From assembly GCA_000634515.1 (NCBI GenBank), contig JFNU01000202.1, positions 310,001 through 374,000 on the forward strand: a stretch of 64,000 bases of DNA. The letters run 5' to 3'. Below are positions 54,048 to 62,630 of this stretch, piece by piece. Made by a program: the position numbers and the translations under genes. Origin of the DNA: Prochlorococcus sp. scB245a_520K10. GTDB taxonomy: Bacteria > Cyanobacteriota > Cyanobacteriia > PCC-6307 > Cyanobiaceae. The notes below the pieces were generated by a model. That model saw only the letters and a program-made list of their open reading frames with translations. It did not search any database and was not told the DNA's origin. Each line of letters opens with the position of its first letter. The stretch's first letter is position 1.

Positions 54048-56030
54048 CTAATCCTTAAAATTATACTTATCAGACGTCAATAATTTCCAGTCTCCTTGCC
54101 CGTTTAATTCTAAAATATTTTCATGAAAATCTTTTAAGCTAGGTCTATGTCCAACACTAATAAGAGAAAGTTCTCGTTCTTTAAGTAAACCATATAGTTT
54201 TTTTTCAGTCTCAATATCTAATGCACTCGTTGCCTCATCGAGTACTGCAAATCTTGGAGAATTTAGTAAAAGCCTTGCAAAAGCTAATCTTTGTTGTTCG
54301 CCTAAAGAAAGAATTCTTGGCCAATCTTGTTTGATATCAAGATTAGGATAACGATCCACTAATGTTTTTAAATTAACTTCATGAAGTACAGAAGTAAGAT
54401 GTTCATCACTAAATTTCTTAACTTCTGTGGGATAACATAATTGTTCTCGTAAAGAACCAAGCAACATATAAGGTTTTTGAGGTATGAACAATAATTCTCC
54501 AATTTTTGGTTTTTTTATTACTCCATTGTCTGGTTCCCATAAACCACTAATCATCCTTAGTAAAGATGTTTTTCCACATCCAGAAGGTCCTACAACCAAA
54601 AGTGATTGATTATTCTCGATGCTTAAATTTAAATCTTTAATTATTGTTTTATTTGATCCTGGTGGGCAAAGGTCAGCATTATTAATGAGAATTGACGGAT
54701 AATCTGAAATGATGTTTTGATTGCTTGTAGGATTAGTTTGACTAATGGATTCGACTTTGGATTGGAACCCTTCTAATCTGCCTATCCCAGCAGTAAATTT
54801 TGCAAGCTCTTCTATTTGATTAACAATGAAAAATAGCGAACCTTCTACCATTCCAAATGCAAAGCTTGCTTGAATAAAGCGTCCATAATCAATATCACCT
54901 TTAAAGTAAGGGATTGCCATTATTAAGTATGGAAAGAAATTTCCAGCATAATTAATGGATCTCCTCATTACGTCAATAATTACTCTCCATATAATCAGTA
55001 AATTAAAATTTCTAACCACTTCTCCTAATCGTCTTTCAGTTTCACTTTGTTCAGGATTCTCACCAGAGTAAAAGGCTATTGATTCAGCATTATCTCTAAT
55101 GTGTACTAAGCCATATCGAAAATCAGCTTCGTATCTGAGTTGATCAAAGTCTATTTTTACAAGATTTTTACCAGCAATTAAAAGGATAGAAGTTGCAAAA
55201 GTAGCGTAACCAAATAAAGAAAAAGTAAGTGTTGTGCTGATACTCCATAAAATAAGAATATTAAGTGAAAATGTTAGTAGTGCATCAAAAATACCTAATG
55301 TAAAAGAAAGACTTTGCCCAGTAAAAGCTCGGGTATCATCTGTGATTCTTTGATCAGGATTATCTACATCAGTTTGTTCTTCATCATTGGGATTTAATTG
55401 GTAATAAGCTTTATTAGTCATGTAATCTTTGACTAAACTTTTTGAAAGCCATTCTCTCCAAATTATTCCTAATTTATAAGTAAAAAATATTTGTGAAACA
55501 CGTATTGGTAGGGCCACAGCGAAACAACAAGCATAAATCCCTAATATCCGATAAAATCCATCTTCTTGTTTTTCTACCAAAGCATTTGTTAAATCTCTTG
55601 CTATAAATCCTATTCCTGCGTTTATTCCGTTTACAGCTAAAAGCATTAATACAATTATTGCTAAGAATAACCAATGTAACCACCTACGGTTTTTCAATTG
55701 ACGTCTTAAGCTAAAAAAACTTCCTGATCCAATCAAAAATAATGTAGAGAAAAGTAATCCCCAGCTACCACCCCAAATTAAATTTACAGTACTTACTACA
55801 CCTCCGAAATACTTTTCAAGAAAAATTGGTTGAAAGCTTTCAAAAAAACTGATTATTCCTGTAAGACCAACAAGTACTACTCCACCAACACAAAATAAAA
55901 GCGATATCAAAAGCCATATGAATTGAAATCCATTACATTGATCTATTGGGAGAAAAAATGGCTGTGATAACTTCCTTAATTTTTGTAATTGATAAAATAT
56001 TTTAGATTTATTTTTAACGGCTTTATTCAT
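54048..56030 (-). CDS. SbmA/BacA-type ABC exporter with fused ATPase
   Basis: The 660-aa half transporter. N-terminal membrane domain (1-about 400) with six or so helices is of the SbmA/BacA and peroxisomal ABCD type, not the usual exporter fold sequence. The ATPase domain has GPSGCGKTSLLRMISGLW, the signature LSLGEQQRLAFARLLL and Walker B FAVLDEATSALD. Homologues import vitamin B12 or peptides (BacA, Rv1819c) or export lipid-like acyl-CoA. The substrate here is unknown. Confidence 0.87.
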   Translation of the reverse strand: MNKAVKNKSKIFYQLQKLRKLSQPFFLPIDQCNGFQFIWLLISLLFCVGGVVLVGLTGIISFFESFQPIFLEKYFGGVVSTVNLIWGGSWGLLFSTLFLIGSGSFFSLRRQLKNRRWLHWLFLAIIVLMLLAVNGINAGIGFIARDLTNALVEKQEDGFYRILGIYACCFAVALPIRVSQIFFTYKLGIIWREWLSKSLVKDYMTNKAYYQLNPNDEEQTDVDNPDQRITDDTRAFTGQSLSFTLGIFDALLTFSLNILILWSISTTLTFSLFGYATFATSILLIAGKNLVKIDFDQLRYEADFRYGLVHIRDNAESIAFYSGENPEQSETERRLGEVVRNFNLLIIWRVIIDVMRRSINYAGNFFPYLIMAIPYFKGDIDYGRFIQASFAFGMVEGSLFFIVNQIEELAKFTAGIGRLEGFQSKVESISQTNPTSNQNIISDYPSILINNADLCPPGSNKTIIKDLNLSIENNQSLLVVGPSGCGKTSLLRMISGLWEPDNGVIKKPKIGELLFIPQKPYMLLGSLREQLCYPTEVKKFSDEHLTSVLHEVNLKTLVDRYPNLDIKQDWPRILSLGEQQRLAFARLLLNSPRFAVLDEATSALDIETEKKLYGLLKERELSLISVGHRPSLKDFHENILELNGQGDWKLLTSDKYNFKD

Positions 56031-56072
56031 TACTCTACAATTTCTATAAAATAAATTATATCTCTTAGAAGT

Positions 56073-56351
56073 CTATTGACCAAAGCCTATAAATGAAAGT
56101 GCCCAGTCAGGTAAATTTAAGTAATTCAAGATTGCGGCATCAAACTCATGAACTTTTGCAAAAGATTTATCTAAAGCCCACCATAGAAGAAAAGGTAAGT
56201 TAAATAAAATTTGTAATTGCCATTTATAAGTTAAAATGCTCCAAATTTTTATTAACTTAGTTCTGAGTGAATCATCCAATTCTTCCCAATTTTTTGAGAT
56301 TAAATTTAATAAATTTTTGGATCCTGTATTTATTGAATCTGGTGTATTCAT
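56073..56351 (-). CDS. Small hypothetical protein upstream of ABC transporter
   Basis: A 92-aa protein I do not recognise as a named family. It has an amphipathic start and a hydrophobic-aromatic middle (WQLQILFNLPFLLWWALD, about 43-60). The C-terminus is LPDWALSFIGFGQ. It looks membrane-associated. It lies 42 bp upstream of the ABC gene and 47 bp downstream of the HIT gene, on the same strand. Confidence 0.65.
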   Translation of the reverse strand: MNTPDSINTGSKNLLNLISKNWEELDDSLRTKLIKIWSILTYKWQLQILFNLPFLLWWALDKSFAKVHEFDAAILNYLNLPDWALSFIGFGQ

Positions 56352-56398
56352 TTTGCTTTTTATTTATTTATAACCCATAAATATTTCTTTCGAGAGTT

Positions 56399-56740
56399 TT
56401 AACCTGGAGGCCAATTCATTTTTCTTCCAGATAAAAAATGAATATGTAAATGAAAAACTGTTTGTCCTGATTCTGCTCCAGTATTAATTACTGTTCTCCA
56501 ATTAGTTAAATTTTTTGATTTAGCTAATTTGCTACCCACAAATAGTAAATGCCCTAATAAAGTTGCATCTTCTTCAATACATTCTAATAAACTGATAATT
56601 GGCTTTTTGGGAATCACTAAAAAATGTACTGGAGCTTGCGCTTGAATATCATTAAAAGCAATACAAAACTCGTCTTCATAAAGCTTTTCACAGGGAATTT
56701 CTTTATTAATTATTTTTTGAAATATTGTAGTTTCAGTCAT
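56399..56740 (-). CDS. HIT-family protein (HINT-like hydrolase)
   Basis: A 113-aa histidine-triad nucleotide-binding protein, HINT type. VHFLVIPKKPI is at residues 38-48. The triad is H97-x-H99-x-H101 in VFHLHIHFLSGRKMNWPPG. Members hydrolyse nucleoside phosphoramidates or adenylated intermediates. It is 4 bp downstream of def and part of the same run. Confidence 0.93.
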   Translation of the reverse strand: MTETTIFQKIINKEIPCEKLYEDEFCIAFNDIQAQAPVHFLVIPKKPIISLLECIEEDATLLGHLLFVGSKLAKSKNLTNWRTVINTGAESGQTVFHLHIHFLSGRKMNWPPG

Positions 56741-56744
56741 TAAA

Positions 56745-57350
56745 TTAATTAATAGAAATAACGTCTTTTTCGTTAAACCCTTCTTTTAAGAGTTCTTTGT
56801 TTAAATCCTCTTTAGATGTAACTCTATCAACAAATAATATTCCATTTAAGTGATCCATTTCGTGTTGAATACACCTTGCAAGAAGTCCATCTGCTTTCAT
56901 TTTACGTGGTCTACCCATTTCATCTCTAAATTTTAATTTTATAGTTGATGGTCTCACTACATTTAAATAGACACCAGGTATGCTCAAGCAGCCTTCTTCG
57001 TATGAATTGAGGGTTGTTCCATAGTCTGCAATTTCTGGATTGATTAATATTAAAGGTTCTGCTGCTGAATCTTCAAAATTTATATCTATTACAAGAAGCT
57101 CTTTGTTAATTCCAATTTGAGGTGCTGCAAGTCCAATTCCTTTAGCTGCATACATGCTTTGAAGCATTTCTCTAGCAAGTTTTCTTATTGATTCATCAAC
57201 CTTAGTTATTCTTTTGGAATTTTGTCTTAATACATCGTCACCAAGTTTATAAATGTTTAGGGATGGATTACCTGTTTGTTCTTTTGCAATTTTTTCCGAG
57301 TCCCCATTTGTTCTTGACTTTTTTGCAAGTTGTGAAAAATGGTTTGCCAC
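56745..57350 (-). CDS. def: Peptide deformylase
   Basis: Removes the formyl group from new N-termini. Motif I GIGLAAPQIG (71-80), motif II EEGCLSIPG with metal ligand C121, motif III QHEMDHLNG with ligands H163 and H167 and catalytic E164. At 201 aa it has a longer N-terminal extension (about 30 residues), usual in cyanobacteria. It leads a same-strand run def-HIT-unknown-ABC-hli and is divergent from the S9 peptidase by 76 bp. Confidence 0.95.
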   Translation of the reverse strand: MANHFSQLAKKSRTNGDSEKIAKEQTGNPSLNIYKLGDDVLRQNSKRITKVDESIRKLAREMLQSMYAAKGIGLAAPQIGINKELLVIDINFEDSAAEPLILINPEIADYGTTLNSYEEGCLSIPGVYLNVVRPSTIKLKFRDEMGRPRKMKADGLLARCIQHEMDHLNGILFVDRVTSKEDLNKELLKEGFNEKDVISIN

Positions 57351-57426
57351 GTTAAAAAAGTTTTTAGTAAAGAGTTTAGCTATAAAAATACTAGCACTTT
57401 AATTTACTTTCTTTATAGTTTTTTAA

Positions 57427-59352
57427 ATGAGTAATAATGATAAGTTAAAAGTTAGGAAAAATGCAACTAGAAAGACTGCTTTTAAGGAATTAACCATTGT
57501 TAGGGATACCATTTTTTGGATTGATGTTGTGGCTGAAGGTCAAAATGAAAATGCTATTTATGCAAGACCATTTAATTTAAAAGATGCATTACCTCAAAAA
57601 TTAACTAGTAAAAAATATAAAATTAAAAATAATTTTCACGGATATGGTGGCAAATCTTATAGGTGTATAGATTTTAAAAATAATTTTTATTTGATATGGA
57701 TTGATCAGTTAACAAACGCAGTATGGTTTCAAATTTTTAAAGAAGTATCATCAAAGGATAGAGGTCAAGATAAGTATCTTGATTCAGTTCAAGAACCTAG
57801 ACAACTATCTAAATCGATTCAAGGAAATTTCGATTCTTCATTTGTTATTACTGAAAATTATTTTTTGTATGGAATTTGTGAAATAAATAACAGAGATTAT
57901 TTATTTTCTTTAAACCTAAAAAAAACTAAACAAGATATTCATCAAATAAAAAAATTTAAAAATTTCGCTGGAGAATTATCTTCTAATTATTCTGCTAACT
58001 TACTTTCTTGGATCGAATGGGACTCTCCATACATGCCCTGGGATAAAAATGATTTATTTTTTGCTCAAATAGACTTAGATGGAGAGATAAAAAAAATAAA
58101 AAAATTCTCAAATAAGCTTATCAATGCCAAAAAAAACGTTTCTTTTTTTCAACCCTATTGGATCAGTGAAACACTTTTAGTATGCTCTGAAGATAGTTCT
58201 GGATGGTGGAACTTATTGTTTTTAGATGTTAGTGAAATCGAGAGTATTTTTATTAAAAAAAGAGTAGAGAGAAATTTGATTGAATATGGAGTACCGCAAT
58301 GGGTCTCGGGAATATCATTCTTTTCAGGGGATAAAAAAAATTTATTTTGTTTAGCAAAAAAAGAGAATACTTTAATACTGGAACAATATAAAGATCTTGA
58401 ATTAGTTAAAGAATTTCCTACTCCTTTTACCTCGATAAGTGATTTCAGTGTTTTTCGGAATAAAGTTCTTTTAAAAGGATATGGATCTGATTTTTTGGGA
58501 ATTGTGGTTGAAATTGATTTTGCAAAAAAACTTTTATCAAATTTTTCTGAGCAGATATATATTGATCATATAAAATATTCTTCCAAACCTGAAACATTTT
58601 GGTTTAAAGGGTTTGAAGATAAAATTACTCATTCTTTTCTTTATAGACCGTTTGTTGATAATTTCAGAAAGCCACCACTTCTTGTTAGAGCGCATAGTGG
58701 ACCAACTTCATTTTTTGATGGATCTTATAATTCTGAAGTTCAATATTGGTCGTCGAAGGGATTTTTTGTTGCTGAAGTAAATTATGGAGGATCATCAGGA
58801 TTTGGTAAGGCATATAGAGATAGATTGCATCATAAATGGGGTATTGTTGATTCTTATGATTGCAAGGCACTAGCTCTTGAATTAATCAAATCAGATCTAG
58901 TTGATAGTGAGAAAGTGGTAATTTTTGGTAATAGTGCCGGTGGTTTAACTGCCCTGAATTGTCTGTTATATGGGTCTATATTTACAGCTGCAATTTGTAA
59001 ATATCCTGTTATTGATTTGAAGGATATGCATTACAACACTCATAGGTTTGAAAAAGATTATTTAAATTTTTTGGTAGGAAATTATGAAAAAAATTATGAG
59101 AATTATATAAATAGATCGCCAATAAATCACATTAATAAAATAAAAAAACCTATCTTATTGTTTCATGGAAAAAAAGATACAGTTATTTCGTATAAACAAA
59201 CTTTAAAAATTCAAGAAATTTTGCTTCAAAATAATAAATATTCAGAAGTTATGTTTTTTGAAAATGAAGGGCATGGGTTTAAAAATATTGAAAATAAAGA
59301 AGTCGTAATGCAAAAATCTCAGGAATTTTTAAAAAATGCTTTGAATATTTAA
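57427..59352 (+). CDS. Prolyl-oligopeptidase-family (S9) serine peptidase
   Basis: A 641-aa enzyme of the acyl-aminoacyl peptidase/dipeptidyl peptidase group. A beta-propeller-like N-terminal region (about 1-370) is followed by an alpha/beta hydrolase domain. The catalytic triad is visible: S503 in FGNSAGG, D584 in GKKDT and H616 in EGHGF. HSGPTSFFDGSYNSEVQYW and FVAEVNYGGSSGFG are the family's substrate-side motifs. No signal peptide; cytosolic peptide turnover is inferred. The 3' end overlaps sufS by 4 bases. Confidence 0.9.
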   Translation: MSNNDKLKVRKNATRKTAFKELTIVRDTIFWIDVVAEGQNENAIYARPFNLKDALPQKLTSKKYKIKNNFHGYGGKSYRCIDFKNNFYLIWIDQLTNAVWFQIFKEVSSKDRGQDKYLDSVQEPRQLSKSIQGNFDSSFVITENYFLYGICEINNRDYLFSLNLKKTKQDIHQIKKFKNFAGELSSNYSANLLSWIEWDSPYMPWDKNDLFFAQIDLDGEIKKIKKFSNKLINAKKNVSFFQPYWISETLLVCSEDSSGWWNLLFLDVSEIESIFIKKRVERNLIEYGVPQWVSGISFFSGDKKNLFCLAKKENTLILEQYKDLELVKEFPTPFTSISDFSVFRNKVLLKGYGSDFLGIVVEIDFAKKLLSNFSEQIYIDHIKYSSKPETFWFKGFEDKITHSFLYRPFVDNFRKPPLLVRAHSGPTSFFDGSYNSEVQYWSSKGFFVAEVNYGGSSGFGKAYRDRLHHKWGIVDSYDCKALALELIKSDLVDSEKVVIFGNSAGGLTALNCLLYGSIFTAAICKYPVIDLKDMHYNTHRFEKDYLNFLVGNYEKNYENYINRSPINHINKIKKPILLFHGKKDTVISYKQTLKIQEILLQNNKYSEVMFFENEGHGFKNIENKEVVMQKSQEFLKNALNI

Positions 59353-60602
59353 GAATTGATTTTTAGAAAATCAATAGTATCTTTTAATTTTTCTATAAAT
59401 ATATCTATCTCTTCCTTATTAGTCGTGAAATTCATGCTTATTCTTGCCGTTGATTTAATTCCAATATATCTGTGAAGAGGTTGGCAGCAATGATGCCCAC
59501 TTCTGATGCAAATTCCTTTTGAATCAAGAATTTCAGCAATATCGTTTGAATGTATATTTTTTATATAAAAGGTGGCAAGTGATGCTCTTTCTGGATCGAT
59601 CTCCGGCGATGGGCCTATAATTTCAACGTTTTCTATTTGATTTAATTTTTCAAATAAATATTTAGTAATATTTTTTTCATATTCATGAATTTTATTCAAT
59701 CCAATAGTATTTATATAATTAATTGCTTCTGCTAGACCTATTGCTTCTGCAATAGCTGGAGTTCCAGCTTCAAATTTATGTGGTAGCTCTGCCCAAGTAC
59801 TTGTCTCTTCAAAAACATCTTGAATCATTTCGCCACCTCCAAATAGAGGAGGAATTTTTTCTAGGATTTCTTTTCTTGACCATAGAAAACCAATGCCTGT
59901 AGGACCGCAAAGTTTATGTCCAGATCCCGCTAAAAAATCTATATCAAGATCACTTACATCCAGTTTTTGATGCGCCAAACTTTGACATGCGTCTATTAAT
60001 ACTAAAGATCCTTTTTGTTTAGCTAATTTTGTGATCTCTTTGATTGGATTACAGCAACCTAGAGTATTACTAACATGTACGAGGCTAACAAGCTTAGTTC
60101 TAGATGTTAGTTTTGATTTAAAATCGTCTATATCTAATTTCCCATCTTTATCTATACCTATAAATTTTAATTTGCATTTATTTTTTGCTGCAACCATTTG
60201 CCATGGAACAATATTGCTATGATGCTCCATTATTGATAAGAGAATCTCATCGTTTTCTCTTAATAAAGATTCGCCCCATGATCTAGCTACTAGATTGATT
60301 GCTTCAGTTGCATTTCTTGTGAAAATAATTTCCTTTGCTGTATTCGCTTTTATATATTTGCTAATTAAATATCTTGCATTTTCAAATTCTTCTGTTGCTT
60401 TAGCACTTAATTGATGCGCGCCTCTATGTACATTGGCATTAAAGTTTCTATAATATTCGTCAATTTTTTTTAAAACTTGTATTGGTTTTTGAGTGGTTGC
60501 AGCATGGTCTAAATAAATGATTTGCTCATCACTTTTTAAGTTCTTATCCAAAAGAGGAAAGTCTTTCTTAGTTATTTCAGGAAAATTTTGAATCGTTTCC
60601 AT
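59349..60602 (-). CDS. sufS: Cysteine desulfurase SufS
   Basis: Provides sulfur from cysteine for Fe-S assembly. PLP lysine K230 in SGSGHKLCGPTG. C372 in RSGHHCCQP is the active-site cysteine of the SufS class. Length is 417 aa, full. It overlaps sufD by one base (TAATG) and is the last gene of sufBCDS here. No sufE is visible in this window. Confidence 0.96.
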   Translation of the reverse strand: METIQNFPEITKKDFPLLDKNLKSDEQIIYLDHAATTQKPIQVLKKIDEYYRNFNANVHRGAHQLSAKATEEFENARYLISKYIKANTAKEIIFTRNATEAINLVARSWGESLLRENDEILLSIMEHHSNIVPWQMVAAKNKCKLKFIGIDKDGKLDIDDFKSKLTSRTKLVSLVHVSNTLGCCNPIKEITKLAKQKGSLVLIDACQSLAHQKLDVSDLDIDFLAGSGHKLCGPTGIGFLWSRKEILEKIPPLFGGGEMIQDVFEETSTWAELPHKFEAGTPAIAEAIGLAEAINYINTIGLNKIHEYEKNITKYLFEKLNQIENVEIIGPSPEIDPERASLATFYIKNIHSNDIAEILDSKGICIRSGHHCCQPLHRYIGIKSTARISMNFTTNKEEIDIFIEKLKDTIDFLKINS

Positions 60603-61819
60603 TAATTCTCATTTAAAAGTTTATCAAGCAAATCCCATCTATCTTTTGAAACGGGAATAAATGAAATTATTTCTTGAAAGTAAGAACTTAATTGTAGTTT
60701 ACTTGCTTCTGGTAATGTGATACCTCTTGTTCGCATATAAAAAAGTTCCTCTTCATTAAGTTGCGAAATTGTAGCTCCATGTTTGCATTTGACATCATCA
60801 GCAATTATTTCTAATTGAGGTTTGGTATCTATTTGTGCGAGATTTGATAAAAGTAAATTTCTACTTAATTGGGAAGCATCAGTTTTTTGGGCAATTTTCG
60901 GAACTATTATTGAACCTTCAAATATTGCATGTGATTTATCGTCAGCAAGTGATTTGTTGATTTGATCTAGAAATCCATTAGGACCATTAAAGTCTATTTT
61001 TGTATAAGTAGAAATTTGTTCATCTTTTTTGGTTATTTGCATACCTTTGATATTGGTTTTAGCGTTTCCTGCGGATTGTTTTATACTAATTTCAAATCTT
61101 GCATAATTGAATTTGAAATGTAAGGAACCTAAGTTGTATTCACTATTTTTTTGTTGAATTACATTGAGAGAATTTAGTAAATTTGATCTGTTTTCACCGT
61201 AAGAAACAACACCATGATTTACAGAACTATTTTCTTCTAATAAAAAAAACGTTGACTGAGATAATGAGGAGTTTTCTTTTCCAAGATTTACCTGTAATAA
61301 TTCAATAGCGCAGTTCTTTTCCAAAAATATTACGAGGGTTTTTGCGTTTAAAGAATTACTTGATGCATGACTAAAAATTTCAATAGGAGGGATTTTTGAT
61401 CCATTTATTTTTAATCCCAAGAAATTCTTTGTAGAACTTAAAGACAGATTTAGTAGGTCACTCCAATTTTCGTTTTGATCAAAACAAGCTATCTGTTGTT
61501 TGATATATTTATTTAATTCATCCTCACTTAATTGCTGTATTGAATAATTTTCATTTATTAATTTAATTTGGCAATTCTCACCAATTATTAATCGGATAGC
61601 ATTCTGAGAATTTTCTGGAAAGGGTATATTATATTTTGGATTTTTTTCATTAATAGAGTAGTTTAAACAGTTTGAAAATTTTGATTTATTCGAAAGTCTC
61701 CATAATTCACTTTTAGGATTGGGGAGGGGACTTGATTTTAATTTATTAAGACAGATTTTTTGTATTTCTGTTTGTTTGTCAATTAATTTATTAGTTTTTA
61801 TTTTTTCAATAATTTCCAT
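60602..61819 (-). CDS. sufD: Fe-S cluster assembly protein SufD
   Basis: Scaffold partner of SufB in the SufBC2D complex. The C-terminal beta-helix shows CKHGATISQLNEEELFYMRTRGI, equivalent to the SufB SufBD-domain end. The N-terminal half is divergent, common for SufD. Length is 405 aa. It sits between sufC (4 bp) and sufS (overlap 1 base), which confirms the assignment. Confidence 0.92.
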   Translation of the reverse strand: MEIIEKIKTNKLIDKQTEIQKICLNKLKSSPLPNPKSELWRLSNKSKFSNCLNYSINEKNPKYNIPFPENSQNAIRLIIGENCQIKLINENYSIQQLSEDELNKYIKQQIACFDQNENWSDLLNLSLSSTKNFLGLKINGSKIPPIEIFSHASSNSLNAKTLVIFLEKNCAIELLQVNLGKENSSLSQSTFFLLEENSSVNHGVVSYGENRSNLLNSLNVIQQKNSEYNLGSLHFKFNYARFEISIKQSAGNAKTNIKGMQITKKDEQISTYTKIDFNGPNGFLDQINKSLADDKSHAIFEGSIIVPKIAQKTDASQLSRNLLLSNLAQIDTKPQLEIIADDVKCKHGATISQLNEEELFYMRTRGITLPEASKLQLSSYFQEIISFIPVSKDRWDLLDKLLNEN

Positions 61820-61823
61820 TTTT

Positions 61824-62609
61824 TTAAGTCTCTTTTACAAAGTTATCAGTCCATTCATAACCTTTTTTTTCAAGCTCTAAAGCAAGATCACTGCCACCAG
61901 TTTTTATGATTTGTCCGTCTGCCATAACGTGGACATAATTTGGTTCAATTTCATCAAGTAATCTTTGGTAATGAGTAATTAATATAATTCCAGTTTGTGC
62001 ATTAGATATTTTTTTTATTCCTGATGCGACTATTCTAAGAGCATCAATATCTAGTCCAGAATCGGTCTCATCTAATATTGCTATCTTGGGCTCAAGTAAG
62101 GCCATTTGCAGAATTTCATTTCTTTTCTTTTCACCTCCAGAAAATCCTTGATTTACACTCCTTGATAGGAATCCCTGATCCATTTTCACAAGTTCTAACT
62201 TTTCTTTTACTAATTCCTCAAAATCAAAAGTATCCAATTCTTCTTTATTCAGGAATTTTCTTCTAGCATTCGTTGAAACTCTTAGAAACTCAAGATTACT
62301 AACGCCTGGAATTTCTATTGGATATTGGAAACCAAGGAAAATTCCTGATTGAGATCTTTCTTCAGGTTCTAAAGAGTTGATATTTTCACCTGAAAATTTT
62401 ATGTCGCCATTTGTAATATTATACGAAGGGTGTCCTGCAATGATTTTCGAAAGAGTACTTTTGCCACATCCATTTCTTCCCATAATGGCATGGATTTCTC
62501 CAGGATAGACAGTTAGTGAAACCCCCTTCAAAATTGGAAGATTATCAGTAGATGCAAAGAGATCTTCAATTTCTAAGATTGGATCTGATTCTTTCATTTT
62601 ACTTTGCAT
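61824..62609 (-). CDS. sufC: Fe-S assembly ATPase SufC
   Basis: Soluble ABC-type ATPase of the SufBC2D scaffold. Walker [15 protein letters not shown], the Q-loop in [13 protein letters not shown], signature [19 protein letters not shown] and Walker [17 protein letters not shown]. Ends with [21 protein letters not shown] as usual. Length is 261 aa from ATG 62609; ATG 62597 is an alternative. Confidence 0.96.
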   Translation of the reverse strand: MQSKMKESDPILEIEDLFASTDNLPILKGVSLTVYPGEIHAIMGRNGCGKSTLSKIIAGHPSYNITNGDIKFSGENINSLEPEERSQSGIFLGFQYPIEIPGVSNLEFLRVSTNARRKFLNKEELDTFDFEELVKEKLELVKMDQGFLSRSVNQGFSGGEKKRNEILQMALLEPKIAILDETDSGLDIDALRIVASGIKKISNAQTGIILITHYQRLLDEIEPNYVHVMADGQIIKTGGSDLALELEKKGYEWTDNFVKET

Positions 62610-62630
62610 ATCAGTTTAGAAATTGATTAA

